The notes under the pieces were generated by a model. The model ran no database searches and was not told the DNA's origin. It worked only from the letters and a program-made list of their open reading frames with translations. DNA of 64,000 nt from Azolla caroliniana (Eukaryota; Polypodiophyta): the NCBI GenBank assembly GCA_043228905.1, contig JBHGNT010000008.1, forward strand, positions 19,964,001 to 20,028,000, in the 5' to 3' direction. Positions 41,950 to 54,181 of this stretch are shown here, one piece after another. How positions within the stretch are numbered: the first letter of the stretch is position 1; each line of letters opens with the position of its first letter. Position numbers and translations under genes: made by a program.

Positions 41950-44180
41950 AGATGCCAACTAAAAACTGAGAGTGGTTTCTCATAATACATTTTAAGAAAC
42001 ATGGTGGTTAAGCAAGGATGTCCATTGTCACCAACACTCCTTGGATTATGCATTGGCAAATTGGAATAAGTGGTGGATAGGGTTGCCAAAGAAGAAGGAT
42101 TAGATGCTTTTATATGTAGATGATGTGGTTATCTTCTCATATAATGTTGATGGTATGCAAGGTTTACTTGGAGCATTAAAAGCATTTTGCCAAAGTAGTG
42201 GACTAATTGTAAATGTGGCTAAAACAAAAATGATGGTAGTGTTAGGAAACAAGTCCCTCCGGATGGGAAGTGAGAAGAACAAAGTTGATGAGCAAACTCG
42301 GCCGAGGCCGAAACCGGATGTGTAGTACCCGGCAACGGAAGACCCGGTGAGAACCGGATGTGTAGTACCCGGCAACGGAAGACCCGGTGAGAACCGGATG
42401 TCTAGTACCCGGCAACTGAAGACCCGGTGAGAACCAGATGACGAGTACCCGGCAAGAGCCGGATGGTGAAGGCCCGGTGAGAAGTGCTCACCGGATGGTG
42501 AAGGCCTAGTAAGAAGTGCTCATCGGATGAAGGGACATATTCGTAAATATGTTTTCTGAGAGTCCATCGGGGCTATATTTGTAAATAGCCGAAAAGTCAT
42601 ATTAGTATAAATATGACTTAGGGCAAACTTAGTAAAAGTAGTAGTCGTCATTCTTGTTGGTGCAAGATTTGAGTGTGTAACTGTGTACAGAGAGAGAGAG
42701 AGAGAGAGAGGAAGAGGTCGTTGCCTCTGTTGTAACCGCCGCCTATGGCGAAGATAGCAAGCTCGAGGTTGTTGCCTCGGTGCTTTACTATTGTACATTG
42801 TGATATAGTGATAGTTTGCAGTCTGTGGGCTGCCGTGGTTTTTCCCTAGTTTGGGTTTTCCATGTAAACATCCTGTGTACTCTTCTCTTCACTGTGTTGT
42901 GCATACATTAATCGTTTTTTGTGTTTGATTCTAGGCTCGGTTGTGGCCGAGCGTTGTTCATCGGGAGCGTGTATTCCTGTCAGGTAGTGTGAACCATCCA
43001 GTGTTACCAATACCCGATGCTTACATACAAGGGAGAACATGTACAATTTGTACAAAGCTTTAAGTATCTTGGTATCGATGTACCATAAATAAATGGTGTG
43101 TATGTTGTGAGTCTAGACTTTAAGATTGTTGGAAAAGTTATTATATGCTGGAAAATAAATGCAACCAAAGTGATCCTCATGGATAGGAAGTGAAACTAAT
43201 GTTATTTAATGACATGGTAACACAAGTTTTGCTTTATGGAGTAGAAGTGTGGGGAGGCACTATCTCTCGTAATACATGGAATGAGATTGAGAAGATTCAA
43301 AAGATGTTTTTAAGGAGGCAATTGAGAGTGAAATACACCACCTCCTATCAAGTTATGCTTTTGGAAACAAGTGTTCGACTTGTAGAGATATTAGCACTAC
43401 ATAAAGTATATAGATACATTACAAAAGTCAAGAATATGCCAAATCATAGATTACCATATCTTGCGTGGAATGTTGGATGTAAACTACAAAAGAATCACAA
43501 AGAGTAAAATTCTCTCATTCGGTTGGGTAGTTGACATCAAAAAATGGTTCAAAAGATGGGATGTGGAAGATCTCCTCGAGCTTTCATGTGATGCTACAAA
43601 ATATGTAGTTATTGAGGAAAGGTTAACAGACCCACTAAGGAAGAAGTGGAAAGATGCTAAAGGACAAAATTAGAATATTACATTGCAAACATCAATCCTA
43701 AATGTTGGGTTCTATATAAGACAAGATGGCTTATTGATCATGTTCAACCTTATCACATTACTAACATGAGTATTACCTGTCATAGAGCCTTAATACTCCT
43801 TCACACTCGGTCACACAACCTAGGTATTTAGGTTGCAATATAGAATAAAATCAGCCAAATATAAAGGTATGCAAGGAAGGGCTAGTGGATGATGAGTATC
43901 AGTTGCTTTTCACATGCTTCACATATAGTGCAATTCATGAAAGCTATGGTGATATATTAAGGGGGGGTGATGACTTGAGTGTCACACTAAAGAGAACACC
44001 TAGAAGGTTGAGATCATATGTGTGTGCCTTATCTATTCATCGAGACTTGGTGCTTCAAAGTATGAATGTCCCTTCTTAGGAAGGAGACACACATACAGAT
44101 AACTTTTGTACTTAGGCCCGTGGGTCAATATTGGCATCTTTATGGATGCTAAAAATATCTATCTATCTATCTCTTCTAAT
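41950..44180 (+). mobile_element. RTE-like non-LTR element remnant, split by a solo LTR
   Basis: RT pieces: VVKQGCPLSPTLLGL (about 42003) and LLYVDDVVIFS (42104-42136) before the solo LTR. After it come GEHVQFVQSFKYLGID (43030-43080), MVTQVLLYGVEVWGG (from about 43208), EIEKIQKMFLRRQL, and LPYLAWNVGCK. The C-terminus lies at 43885-44079 (THRDLVL-like end). It has many stops. The 3' end is a (ATCT)n run at about 44155-44175, the kind of simple-repeat tail that RTE-clade elements have in place of poly(A). Confidence 0.8.
42240..42982 (+). mobile_element. Solo LTR of a Copia family related to the intact element
   Basis: 743 bp from TGTTAGGAAAC to TCCTGTCA, flanked by GGTAG at 42235-42239 and 42983-42987. 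It has three copies of a 40-bp unit (TGTAGTACCCGGCAAC starts at 42321 and 42361, a variant at 42401), a TATAAATATGACTT box near 42605, and the GTTGTGGCCGAGCG tail shared with 22128-22896. Removing it with one GGTAG restores continuous homology to the RTE-like RT. Confidence 0.92.
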
Positions 44181-44688
44181 TAGGGCGACTAAGGTAGATT
44201 ATGAAATTGGCCTTAGCTTAGACTAATCTAACTTTGGCCTTAACCTTGGGCCGATTAAGAAATTAGCCTTACCTACCTAGGGTCAATAATAAAATTAATC
44301 ATAGCTAGGGTAGGTTTTTTAAATTGGCCTTAGATAAGGCTAATTTTGGTTTGGGCTTAGCTAGGTTTGATTTATCCCTTCGAAACTAGCTAGATTGGAA
44401 TGTAAAAATTTTGATATTTTGTAAAAATGTGCATTTTTGCTCTTTTCCACACCATATCTAAGACATTGGCAATTTCTCTATTTCTTTCATAAATATTATT
44501 ATGATGATGAGTTTATACACCCTTCTTTTTTATGTTTTCCCCTTTTGCACTTGCCACATCGAGATATTGGGCATTTCACCATTTCTCCCACAAATAGTAT
44601 TACGATGATGATTTTGTAAACTTACGTTTTTAGTGTTTTTCACCTTTGCACATGCCCCTCCACATTCCTTATTTCTCCTTTAAATAGT
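44181..44688. other. No gene seen
   Basis: Contains GGCCTTA/GGCTTAG-rich degenerate repeats (44200-44390) and two short related phrases (CTTTTGCACTTGCC, CACCTTTGCACATGCC). No coding evidence. Confidence 0.5.
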
Positions 44689-44973
44689 AGGGAAAAGTAC
44701 CAAGATACCCCTGGAAGTTCGTCTATTTACCAAAATGCCCCTGGAAGTTCCAAATTTACCAAACTACCCCTATGTCCAAAAAAATACACTTTATAAAGTA
44801 AGTACAAAGGACCCAAAGAATCTCTTAAGTAAAGAAATTTGTGTTTTAAGGGTATTCTGGTAAATAGGGCTTGTAGATTTGAGTGTATAATTACTTTATA
44901 AAGTGTATTTTTATGGACATAGGGGTAGTTTGGTAAATTTGGAACTTCTAGGGGTATCCTGGTACTTTTCCCT
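44689..44973. mobile_element. Fold-back MITE-like element
   Basis: 285 bp that folds on itself. The left end AGGGAAAAGTACCAAGATAC pairs with the complement of the right end, AGGGAAAAGTACCAGGATAC, and the pairing continues through CCAAATTTACCAAACTACCC and ACACTTTATAAAGTA almost to the centre. The left arm contains an extra duplicated stretch (ACCAAAATGCCCCTGGAAGTT). A flanking direct repeat AAATAGT (44682-44688 and 44974-44980) suggests a 7-8 bp target duplication, compatible with a hAT- or Mutator-type source. Confidence 0.85.
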
Positions 44974-46992
44974 AAATAGTATGATGATGATGGTTGCTAA
45001 AATAAAGTGGAAGGTGAAAATGTTTTGTAATTTGTAGTGCACCGACTACATTATAGAATGAAAAAGTGAAAACCATGAGAAGAATCTTGCATGTTGTTTA
45101 CATTGACAAAGCAACATAACATTCTCAATTTGGTTAGGAAATAAGAGGGGTTTTATTGTTATGTGAGTCTTCTTTAGGGAATTGCAGTAAAAGGTTGTTG
45201 ATTAACTTCTTGTTTATATTTCAAGCTACCTACGTGAGGACCATGATTATGGTCAGGGTATTCTAGTACTAAGAGAGGATTACAACAAATATATGTTTAT
45301 TAGAGTGTGATGATCATTTAGAATTGGGTAATATCCTATATAACTATGGTTGGGACATAGTAAATGTAGGACTCAAGACTAGAATATGATGGTACTACTT
45401 GCTACTTGGTATATAGAGTTCCCACTCATTTGTAACAAGCCTATGATTTTTTGGAACTAACATTTAACATGTTTTTCTATTAATAGCAAATCATAAAGAT
45501 GTTTTCTTTTTCCAAAAAAACTCCTTCCATTAGTTATGAAATTTTACAAGTGTTATATACAAATCAATGTAGGGATGCAATAGTTCCATCTTATGTGGAT
45601 GCCCACTGACTCAAGAAAGGGAGAGGACGACCAATGTTGGATGAAGGCTAGTCGTTGTCTTTCAACTCCATCGGAACCGCCCTTGAGGTCATCGTATTGG
45701 CGCTTTAGAGTGGCTACAACTTCAGTCCATGACATCAATGTATTGATTGGAGACTCACATGCATAGATATAGAACACATTGAGGATAACACTTGTTTATC
45801 ATATATTTCTTGGAGTACCCATTCTCATCATCAATGACTAGATTTTTGAACATTTGTGCATTTGTTTCCTTTTTCAAAATGCAAACCGTTGTCACGTACT
45901 AAGACATTTTAAAACCACGAAAATTTGACGTTACACACAAAAACTAGGGCGAAATGTCAGTGATAATTCAAGAGATGGAGCGCAAACAACATATGACTAC
46001 CGATATCAAATATGCATGTAAAGAATAGCAGGTTGCAATGCTTTATGAGATGTTCAAAGAATTGTGAAATAATATTAGACTTGCATCACGGCTAAAGTAA
46101 AACTTGGAGGGCTAAATTTACATTGCGAGAAGTGAACAATATGAGTATGTGTGAGCTTTTGGGTAGTGTATTTATTGTTCATTGAAATAGGTCACATGAT
46201 GGATATATGTCCAAGATTGAACAAGAATATTTTTTTAAAAGCTTTGCATATACATTTACTCACCTTTTGACATATATTTATTTCTTGCGATGTTTTGTTT
46301 TCCATCGCACAATCAATTATAGTTATGGCTGAGTGTATTGCAAATGTGCCAAGCCATGGAGAAATATTATACAACTTTAGTTATTATCATTGTTTATCTT
46401 CAAGTTTGTGTAAAAAGTGTTCAGAATGGATTTTTGATGGTGTGGAGAGAGAATATGCATGCGCAAAATGTCGAGACCATTGGATTGTTTTATATTACCA
46501 CAAGACAAACAACTTAACTAGTACTAACTAATTGAACTAATTAATGATCAATGGTTGAGAAACAACAAAATTACTATTGATTGATTGAAGTGGCTAGTAT
46601 ATGGTTGGAATTACTTGGAAAAGCTAGTAGATTTGTCTTAAACTATAGCATGATTTTTATTCTAGACAAAATGAATGTGATGTTCATCAAGTGAAGTGAG
46701 GGAGTTTGCATCAATGGGAACCATACAATAAAGATAAGTATGAAACTAGATTGTCCTTGACTATTAATGTCCCAATAAGGTGTAAACCATAAATAAAAAA
46801 CAAGCTAAAAACAAAGGAAAAGACATCTCCCTTTGTGGGAGTAGTGTATGGAAGGGTAAAACTCCAACAAAATTAGGAAATTACAAAAGTAAATCTATTC
46901 ACCAGGATACCTCTAGGCTCTAACTATATCTACAAGTTCATGTGTGCACAAGCAAAGCAAGGAAACCTTGTAAAAATATTAAGAAGCAATTC
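44974..46992. other. AT-rich intergenic DNA
   Basis: Apart from the repeat at 45500-45670, no element or gene is recognised. A 78-codon frame at 46295-46531 has CKKC and CAKC pairs but no recognisable domain. The 3' flank of the minus-strand gene is at the right end. Confidence 0.4.
45505..45670 (-). repeat. Interspersed repeat, probable LINE 3' end, copy 1
   Basis: Starts with a T-rich run (TTTTCTTTTTCCAAAAAAAC, the complement of a poly(A)-like tail), then CTCCTTCCATTAGTTAT and GGATGCAATAGTTCCATCTT to GTTGGATGAAGGCTAG. Related copies lie at 52255-52430 and 54030-54150. A similar T-rich start lies at 49911, where it leads into a zf-RVT fragment, so these are likely minus-strand LINE ends. 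Confidence 0.7.
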
Positions 46993-47682
46993 TCAATGAG
47001 TATCTTTGGAGTCATGTGGATGCACCTTATCATCACCATCACAGGAAGGGTCTTTATAAGCTTGTCTTGAAGAATCAAATATTAAGGGGCTAGGAAAGGC
47101 GAGGAATCTTGGAGTATATTCTCCGGCCATAAAGACAATAGGAGGACATGAAATCTGGGAAAACAAAACACATGAAAATCAGAAAATATTGAAAAATAAA
47201 TAAGAGATTTTATTATCAAACAAAAATGCCATCAAAACATGGAGGTGAGTGAATATGAAAAGCCAACAATAAGAATGTAAAAGCATAAGATGGCAAGCTC
47301 TTACATTATCCATGGTTTTGTTCATGCTCATCATTGATGAGGGATTCATATAGTTATGATTAGGAGAGAAACTAATGTAATTAGCATTAATAGAGGAATT
47401 GATGTGGTTAGTATTAGTGGAAGAATTAGTTGAGGGTGATGGTGGATTGTAAGGATTAATGAGCTTCTTGAGGTGGAACCAATGATAGCAAAATGAGAAG
47501 ATTGCAGAAATGAAGATGATGGTGAGGACCACCATGCCAGTTCCCAATGGAAAAGAAAGTCCCTCTTTCTCATGTGTTGATGTTGACACTTCATATCCAA
47601 ACACTAGGGGCACTTTATCATTGCTTATATTACTACTCCCAACATTAATAGCAAGAAAAATGAGGCCATTCACCCTACCCAT
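46993..47682 (-). CDS. Small single-pass membrane protein, paralogue of 35310-36798 (two exons)
   Basis: Minus strand: exon 1 is 47682-47305 (126 codons, ATG at 47682), the intron is 47155-47304 (GTAAGA...TTCCCAG), exon 2 is 47154-46993 with the stop at 46993-46995; phase 0, 179 residues. Seen: an N-terminus with a possible hydrophobic leader (GLIFLAINVG), a membrane span GLSFPLGTGMVVLTIIFISA followed by CYHW, an Asn/Ser/Pro-rich linker (NPPSPSTNSSTNTN), and the C-terminal motif FMAGEYTPRFLAFPSP. The paralogue has SFALGT, IYHW and MPGHEMPTFIALPCP, so the architecture and intron phase agree. It fits the plant hydroxyproline-rich-like (At5g65660-type) family. Function unknown. Confidence 0.8.
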
Positions 47683-47699
47683 CCTTGATTAATGTTCCC

Positions 47700-49900
47700 C
47701 TTCTAATGGTTAATTTTGTCTTTGGCTTTGGAGATTTTAGGCCTTTATGTTGCTATAACAAATCCTTAGTCTTTACTTACAATTCAGAGTGGATTGTTTA
47801 AGTACCCTAGATTATCCAATAAGTCATGTTTCTAGCCTCACAAAGACTATAATATCATCATCACTCTTCCTTAATGTTACTCAATTGCTCACTCAATTAG
47901 ACCAACAACTTACAACAATTCCCTCAATTTTATTTTTTTACTCTTTGTACTCTCATCCATCTAACTCAATCAACTCATTTTTGTTCCCAATTGTGCTGAT
48001 ATCTTCTCAAGTCCTTAACTATCATGTATAGTCCATATATGGATCTTCAAGTCTTTTTGCTAAATATTATTAACTCTTCTCAAATCCTCACTTATTATGT
48101 AATTATTTTTACTAAGGTTAGTCATACTCGTCATCTACATTCACTTCACAATCCCAATGAAAATTTCTAAGATATTCAATTAGATAATTTGATCTTGAAC
48201 CACCAATGGTTCTTTGCCCTTTGTTTAAGCTAGATTCTAATTGAACTTAGACATGGAATTGAACAAAGTTCTGCTTATTCTTCACTCAAGTCCTCCCCCT
48301 CATTAGGTCTCACTCTTCAAGATCCTTTACTATCCTCTCCTCCTCACTCTGGAAATCATCTTCTTGCACGCTCAAGATCTTGTCCTTTTAAAGGAATTCA
48401 AGTCCTTATCTATATATATTCCTCCCCTCTTTATCTAGCCTTTCCTCAATAGTCCTGGAAATTGTGGTAATGAAATCAATCTAAACACACCACATTCATC
48501 ATTGTTCTACGAGCTCTTGTCAAAAAAAATTGTTTGCTTGATCTTTGTGCTCAAAACCTTGGGTTGAGCCTTTTGAAAATATCCTTTCAAAAGATACTCG
48601 CCATTTGGGAATATCTTGACTTTTTGCACTTTTTGTTATTTGCACTTTGTTATAGGGGTTGTGTTATGAAGATCCCTCCTTGTTAATTATGTTCGAAATC
48701 CTAAAAATGTTTACATTATTAACCAATAATACAAAACCTAATAAAAGATTTGATAACCTAATAGCTTCGAAAATTTTAAACAATCTACTAGTTATGAGGT
48801 GAGTCAACATCTCAACAGAAGATTACTTTTATCTTAACTTCTAGTAATAACATGGAAATTGGTAGGAAAGAGATAAGATGAATGTTGTGTAAGCAAGTTA
48901 AAATTTACACAAGTGGGGTAAATAAGGTTGTGTTTATCTTAACAAAATGTGCATGATCTTGTGTTCTGACAAAGGATATATCATATAACCCTATTAATTT
49001 GAAGGGGCCCACCTTCCACCACCATCATAGTTGCTTGCATGATTTTTTGCGGTCATTCATAAAGGACGGTAAATGATTGGACTCAAAACTTTGTCAATAT
49101 AGCCAATATCATAGAAAATGTGCATATGCTCGATGAGTCACCAATTAGCCTTGGATCATTCTTTAAAACCTGATCTCTTGATGACTTTTGCCATGTGATC
49201 TGTCGATGTAGTAAGATGTGATGCAAATCATATTTCAAAACTATATAAATGATTTGATATAAGAAACTTTAGAAATTAACATGCATGAATTTTATAACTT
49301 TGTCCCACTCGACACTTATCTTGAAGCATTCCACAACCAAAAGTACCCAAACGTACTCATATGTGACCCTTTCATTGATCTTGTACACATACACATGATA
49401 AGAACATTGCATATATGCACATCATATCAATGGAAATCTTCTGGTTTAGTTACATTCCAAAATGTGCACTTGCTGATTTCTATTATCTATCTTTTTGGCA
49501 ATTTCTAATTTACATTCATTCTTCCAATATATCTTTTGAGAATTTCCACTTAGGGGCCACTCTTCCAATTAAAGTTCCCCTTAGGATTAAAAGAATTTTA
49601 GTATTTCCTAGCTAAAGAGTGATGTTATTATTCTTGAAAATCTTTACAAATTGGTAATTCAAGTGGAAGTTATAGATATGTGTTCGAATATTACAAGTTA
49701 CTATTATCAATATAGCACAAAGAATTGTTTCTTAATAATACATTTGAGAAACTATTCATATCCACACGACTTTCCATGAACTTGGATATAGATCCCTCCA
49801 AAAACTAAGGTTCTTCATAAGAAAGAATGAACCAAAAAATGATTCTTCCTCCATATTTAGTGGTTAGTATATAAAATATGAGCTTAAACAATACAATGTC
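47700..49900. other. AT-rich intergenic DNA upstream of the minus-strand gene
   Basis: No element or gene recognised. Pyrimidine-rich CTCAA/CCTCA phrases at 47800-48480 are degenerate. The promoter of the gene at 46993-47682 should lie just right of 47682. Confidence 0.5.
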
Positions 49901-49910
49901 TTAAGACTAT

Positions 49911-50724
49911 TTTTTTTTTCCAAAGAAGAATATACTCCATTACTTAAAATGACATACAATACACAACTTTAGACATTACCTACTTCCATATGGGCTACAC
50001 CACTTATTTATCTTACACTAAATAGCCCACATGTTTGTTCTCCATGTTTGTCGTGTCATTCACGCCCCTCTATCATCTAATGGGAGGGGGGAACAACCAT
50101 CTCGGGTACTACGTACTGCCATCGTATATCCACTCCAATTTCTACAGCCATCGGTGTAGTACACCATCGTTTTCTAAAATTTAGCCTCATTAAATCTGAA
50201 GTATCATTTGTTCCATCAATCCACTAATATTGGGCCCTCAATGTAGTTATTAAGGTGTGCCATATTAGCTTAATAGATTTTGTTGGAGGCCGTTTGTTTG
50301 CTGAAAATACCCTGGTACATCTTGCGGTCCAAATGTTCCATATGATAATGGGTGCTAGCAACATCCATAGATCTTCAATTTTCTGCTTCTAGGCATTACT
50401 TCTAGGTGCACTGTTACTAGCGATCAATCAAATAGTTCCATTCTCCCCTCTGTACATAGTTGTACATGTGCTATCAAATTTCTCTACGTCATCATCAAGA
50501 CAATTCCAATAAGCATGTCCCCAATTGAGGGTAAATGAGCTAGAGGCATGACAAAGCAATCGTAATGCCCTTCTCCATACAACCGTAGCCTCATGACATT
50601 CCCAAAGACAATGGGAAATGCTTTCTAGTTGTCCACATGCACTACATCTAGGGTCTACATTGGGGCCTTTAGCCCACGCCCCTACTGGCAAGGCTCTATG
50701 CACAATAAGCCATAAGCACATCAT
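49911..50724 (-). mobile_element. LINE 3' end with zf-RVT fragment
   Basis: The T run at 49911-49918 with TCCAAAGAAG marks the poly(A)-like end of a minus-strand LINE. The frame 50724-50428 encodes MCLWLIVHRALPVGAW and a Cys/His set CSACGQLESISHCLWEC typical of the zf-RVT domain in plant L1-like ORF2. The upstream part of ORF2 is missing or unrecognisable. Confidence 0.75.
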
Positions 50725-52254
50725 TATCTTGCGGTCACCGTTGTCATGTCATATCATTTTCTAGAATTTAGCTAATCTCCTTTCACTAATGCCCTCTTGT
50801 ATCTAAAATTTACGAGTTGCAATGTCTTTGTGTTCTTCGTTTTAGGATAATTTGCCTCCCGATTTTCGTGTTGTATCTGAAAAATTGCACCAACGTGGCA
50901 CCATCACTTTGACCTTGAGTTTTCTAGAAATACATCGCGGGGTCTCATGATAACTTATTTGAATGCCCTTTTGTCGGCCAACACACTGTCGTTGGTTTGA
51001 GCTCACTCGGCTCAGGGTCAACTATCATATCCTTTCCATTTTTTACAAGCAACCTAATCGGCCTTTCAGTTTGATAGGTTGGTTGCTCACATATTACCAT
51101 TCTATGCTCTATTTTGTAGTAGCATGCCTCATTAGATCCAACTTTCATTCCCTTAATTCCAATTAGATAATTTTCAGCATCGATAAGTCATGTCCATTCC
51201 ATTTCAGAGGGACTTATGGCTACATCTTCCTCTTAAGACTATTGTGAAACGCACATACCAAAGGGACACCACACTATTGTAATCTCTATATCAAGTTGTA
51301 CAAGTTTTCATTTTTGTTTATGTTTACACATGAATATTTTTAAAAAAAAATGGTTATACACTTGTATGTTTACACATAAGATTCAATGCATATATGTTTA
51401 TGCTCTGGGATATGCAATGACGAAGCTTGAGGGATAGGGTTCAATATATGAAGACTGTCATGGACATGTCCATGATGCATAACATCACTTTTTCTATCTG
51501 TATTAGATGGTGTGGTTTTGGAAAGATTGGTCAATAAAATGAGCCAGGTAGCCCAAAGAAATTGAACATCATAACATAATGAATCATAAGGGCGTGTGGA
51601 ACAACTATTATGATTGAGGAAATGTTTTGAGATTGTGTTTCTAATCTGAAACGTGTTCCATTTCCTTGGCCCGCGAAGGCTGAACATGAAGGAAGCCCCA
51701 CGTAAAGGTTATCTCACATTAACACACATAAATTTTCCTCATTTATTTCCATGCCTCTAACATATGTATTTTAGAATTTTTGTTAACTAATGCGAAGTAG
51801 TGTTTTTTGGAAAAGAAAAGATAAGATGCAACATTTTGCATATGATATGCAGGCTTGTGAATCCTCAATCTGGCAATCATGGAAAATAAAGCATTTCCTT
51901 CTTCATTGTTAAACTATGAAGCATAGTACTTAATATACTCGAATGCATTGGCAAGCATTCTTTTTCATACGAATGTTAACGAATACGTATGTTATCAAAA
52001 CATTCTTATGTTTTTTTTTACACTTTTTACCTTAACTTTTTTATCTTCAAAAAAATTTACCTTATAATAAATAATGAATACAAAAGTATAGTATTTACCA
52101 TACTTCGAGGGTGTTTACCATACTCGAATGATTGAAACATTCTTGAATGTGAATGCACGCATGGTTCAAACTTCATACTATGCTATAAAGCTTCTTAGGA
52201 GAAGAGTAATGTATGATTTTATATACGAAGGGAAGGTTAGGATTTTATTTTGTT
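50725..52254. other. No gene seen
   Basis: Possible continuation of the LINE to about 51150 without a readable domain. A 105-codon minus-strand frame at 51370-51687 has no recognised family. The rest is AT-rich. Confidence 0.4.
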
Positions 52255-52430
52255 TTTTGTTTTTTTTTCCAAAAACAAAACTCCTTCCATTAGTTATACA
52301 ATTTTACATATGAGATTAATATATACAAATCCTTGTAGGGACGCGATAGGTCCATCTTATGTGGATGCTCACCGACTCAATAAAGGGGGAGGTCGACCAT
52401 TGTTGGATGAAGGCTAGTCGTTGTCTTGAT
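52255..52430 (-). repeat. Interspersed repeat, probable LINE 3' end, copy 2
   Basis: T-rich start (52257-52268), CTCCTTCCATTAGTTAT, then GGACGCGATAGGTCCATCTT to GTTGGATGAAGGCTAG. Same family as 45505-45670. Confidence 0.7.
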
Positions 52431-52789
52431 GTTGGGTAGAGAAAAATGAGTAGATATCTAGTGATATAAGCAGGGTCCATAAAGCATGAAAATTGGGTCT
52501 CGCTAAGGGTTTCCATAATGATCATCATAACTTTGATGAGGATATAATTTATTTCTATTTTTATGTTCTAACCAACTATGTTGCAAACAATGGACACAAG
52601 TTGTTTGTAGAACAACAAGGAAAGAAGCTTGGAATATCTCCTTGAAATGGATATTCTAATCATCTTTCATTATGCCTACTTTTTGCATTGTCTATTCATG
52701 ATGCAACATTATATTCATAAATGCCCCCTACATAGAAGCCCCATTAGAAAGTATATTAGTACTCAAGCAAACTCCAAACATATAAGTTT

Positions 52790-53720
52790 TTGATGGTTTC
52801 TCATGTCGGAATGATATCGTAATGGTTCTTAAGGATCCACATAAAACTATTTTTCTATGCAAGTTTGGCACATTTGCCTACAAACAAATACATAATTGTG
52901 CTCACAAATGCCTTGGGTACTTTACCAAAGGGGAATTTAACTCACGTATTTTCCCTACCCCTTCGTTAAGGCAAAGCCACATGTCGATGGTCTATATTGT
53001 GGACTGACATTGAGTGTACACCTTGCTGCTCCCTTCGAGAAATGTCAAAACACCAATTGTTTGAGAACCCATTGAATTGGTGTTGGGTAAACATGAGTCG
53101 GTACTAGATCACATGATGTCAAAACATGACATCATCATGGATTAAGCAAAGATCAACTTCATGTTTGATATGCCACCTTTGACCAACAAAAAACATGCAT
53201 AAGGTTCCATGACCTACATCAACTACTACCCATGATTCATCAAAATGTTCACAATGAAATCAAGTATTACACATGATTCATCAACTATTGAAGGAAATCA
53301 TATGGATAAAGGAATGCAAAAAATCCTTTAAATGAATTAAAGAGTGCCTAACTAAAGCATCAATTCTCAAGTTCCCACACTAGAGCAAGGTTCTCCATGT
53401 TCACATCGGCACTTCAACCTTCGATGTTGAAGTAGTTATAGCCCAACCTAATGTACTTCCCTATAACTGTTTTGCTGAGACACCACCTTATCTGAGTCCA
53501 TAACAATTACTCTACAATGGAAAGGAAGGCACAATACACTATGATCTACGATGCTAAGAAATTTAAACAATACGTATTTGTATATCATTTCTTGTTTTAT
53601 GTGGATCATTGATGGCTTTTACTTAAATCCAATCAACACGACTTGGCAAATGGGGAGAATATCTCACTAGATCATGACACTAATACTACTTCACCCCCAC
53701 CTCAAGCAAACTCTTCCCTT
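52790..53720 (+). pseudogene. Ty3/Gypsy reverse transcriptase to RNase H relic
   Basis: Scattered frames on the plus strand align in order with a Ty3/Gypsy polyprotein. The RT finger/palm reads MVLKDPHKTIFLCKFGTFAY (52822-52881), the RT connection has DQAKINFMFDMPPLTNKKHA and INYYPWFIKMFTMKS (53140-53255), and the RNase H region has LKFPHWSK-like and NYSTMER-like stretches (53350-53560). The end, TTWQMG (about 53640), corresponds to the RT-RH tether. It has many stops and frameshifts. No LTRs found. Confidence 0.65.
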
Positions 53721-54009
53721 GATCTCAACTACTGCTTTACTTCTCTACTTCTTCTAGCGTGTGTGTGTGTGTGTGTATGTGTGGTTGGCCTCCTCATGAG
53801 TGTTGTAAAGCCTTCCGGAATTCTTCCTCAGTTTTGTTGTAGACAAGGCTTTAGTTCCCGTACCACTTCTTGATGTTGCGGAAACCCAAGTTTGATGTAA
53901 TCCCTTAAGACCTATAAGATCTTACTTAATAAATACCCTAACGAATGCAAACAATGACCACATCACATGATGTTAATGTGACACTCATTCGGGGTGCCAG
54001 TAGGGAAAA

Positions 54010-54165
54010 TTTTATAGTTGAGAATGTTATATATACAAATCCCAATAGGGACACAATAGTTCTATCTTATGTGGATGCCCATTGACTCATTGACTCAAGA
54101 AAGGGAGAGGACGAACATTGTTGGATGAAGGTTGATAGTTGTCTTTCGGCTCCATCGCTTGTTAC
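54010..54165 (-). repeat. Interspersed repeat, probable LINE 3' end, copy 3
   Basis: TATATACAAATCCCAATAGGGACACAATAG-type start and ATTGTTGGATGAAGGTTG end, with GACTCATTGACTCA duplicated inside. Same family as 45505-45670 and 52255-52430, without the T-rich tail. Confidence 0.65.
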
Positions 54166-54181
54166 CATTCTCACATTATAT

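Noticed and set aside
46295-46531. Possible zinc-binding small protein (CKKC and CAKC)
   Set aside because: The cysteine pairs are not in a recognised spacing and nothing else supports a gene.
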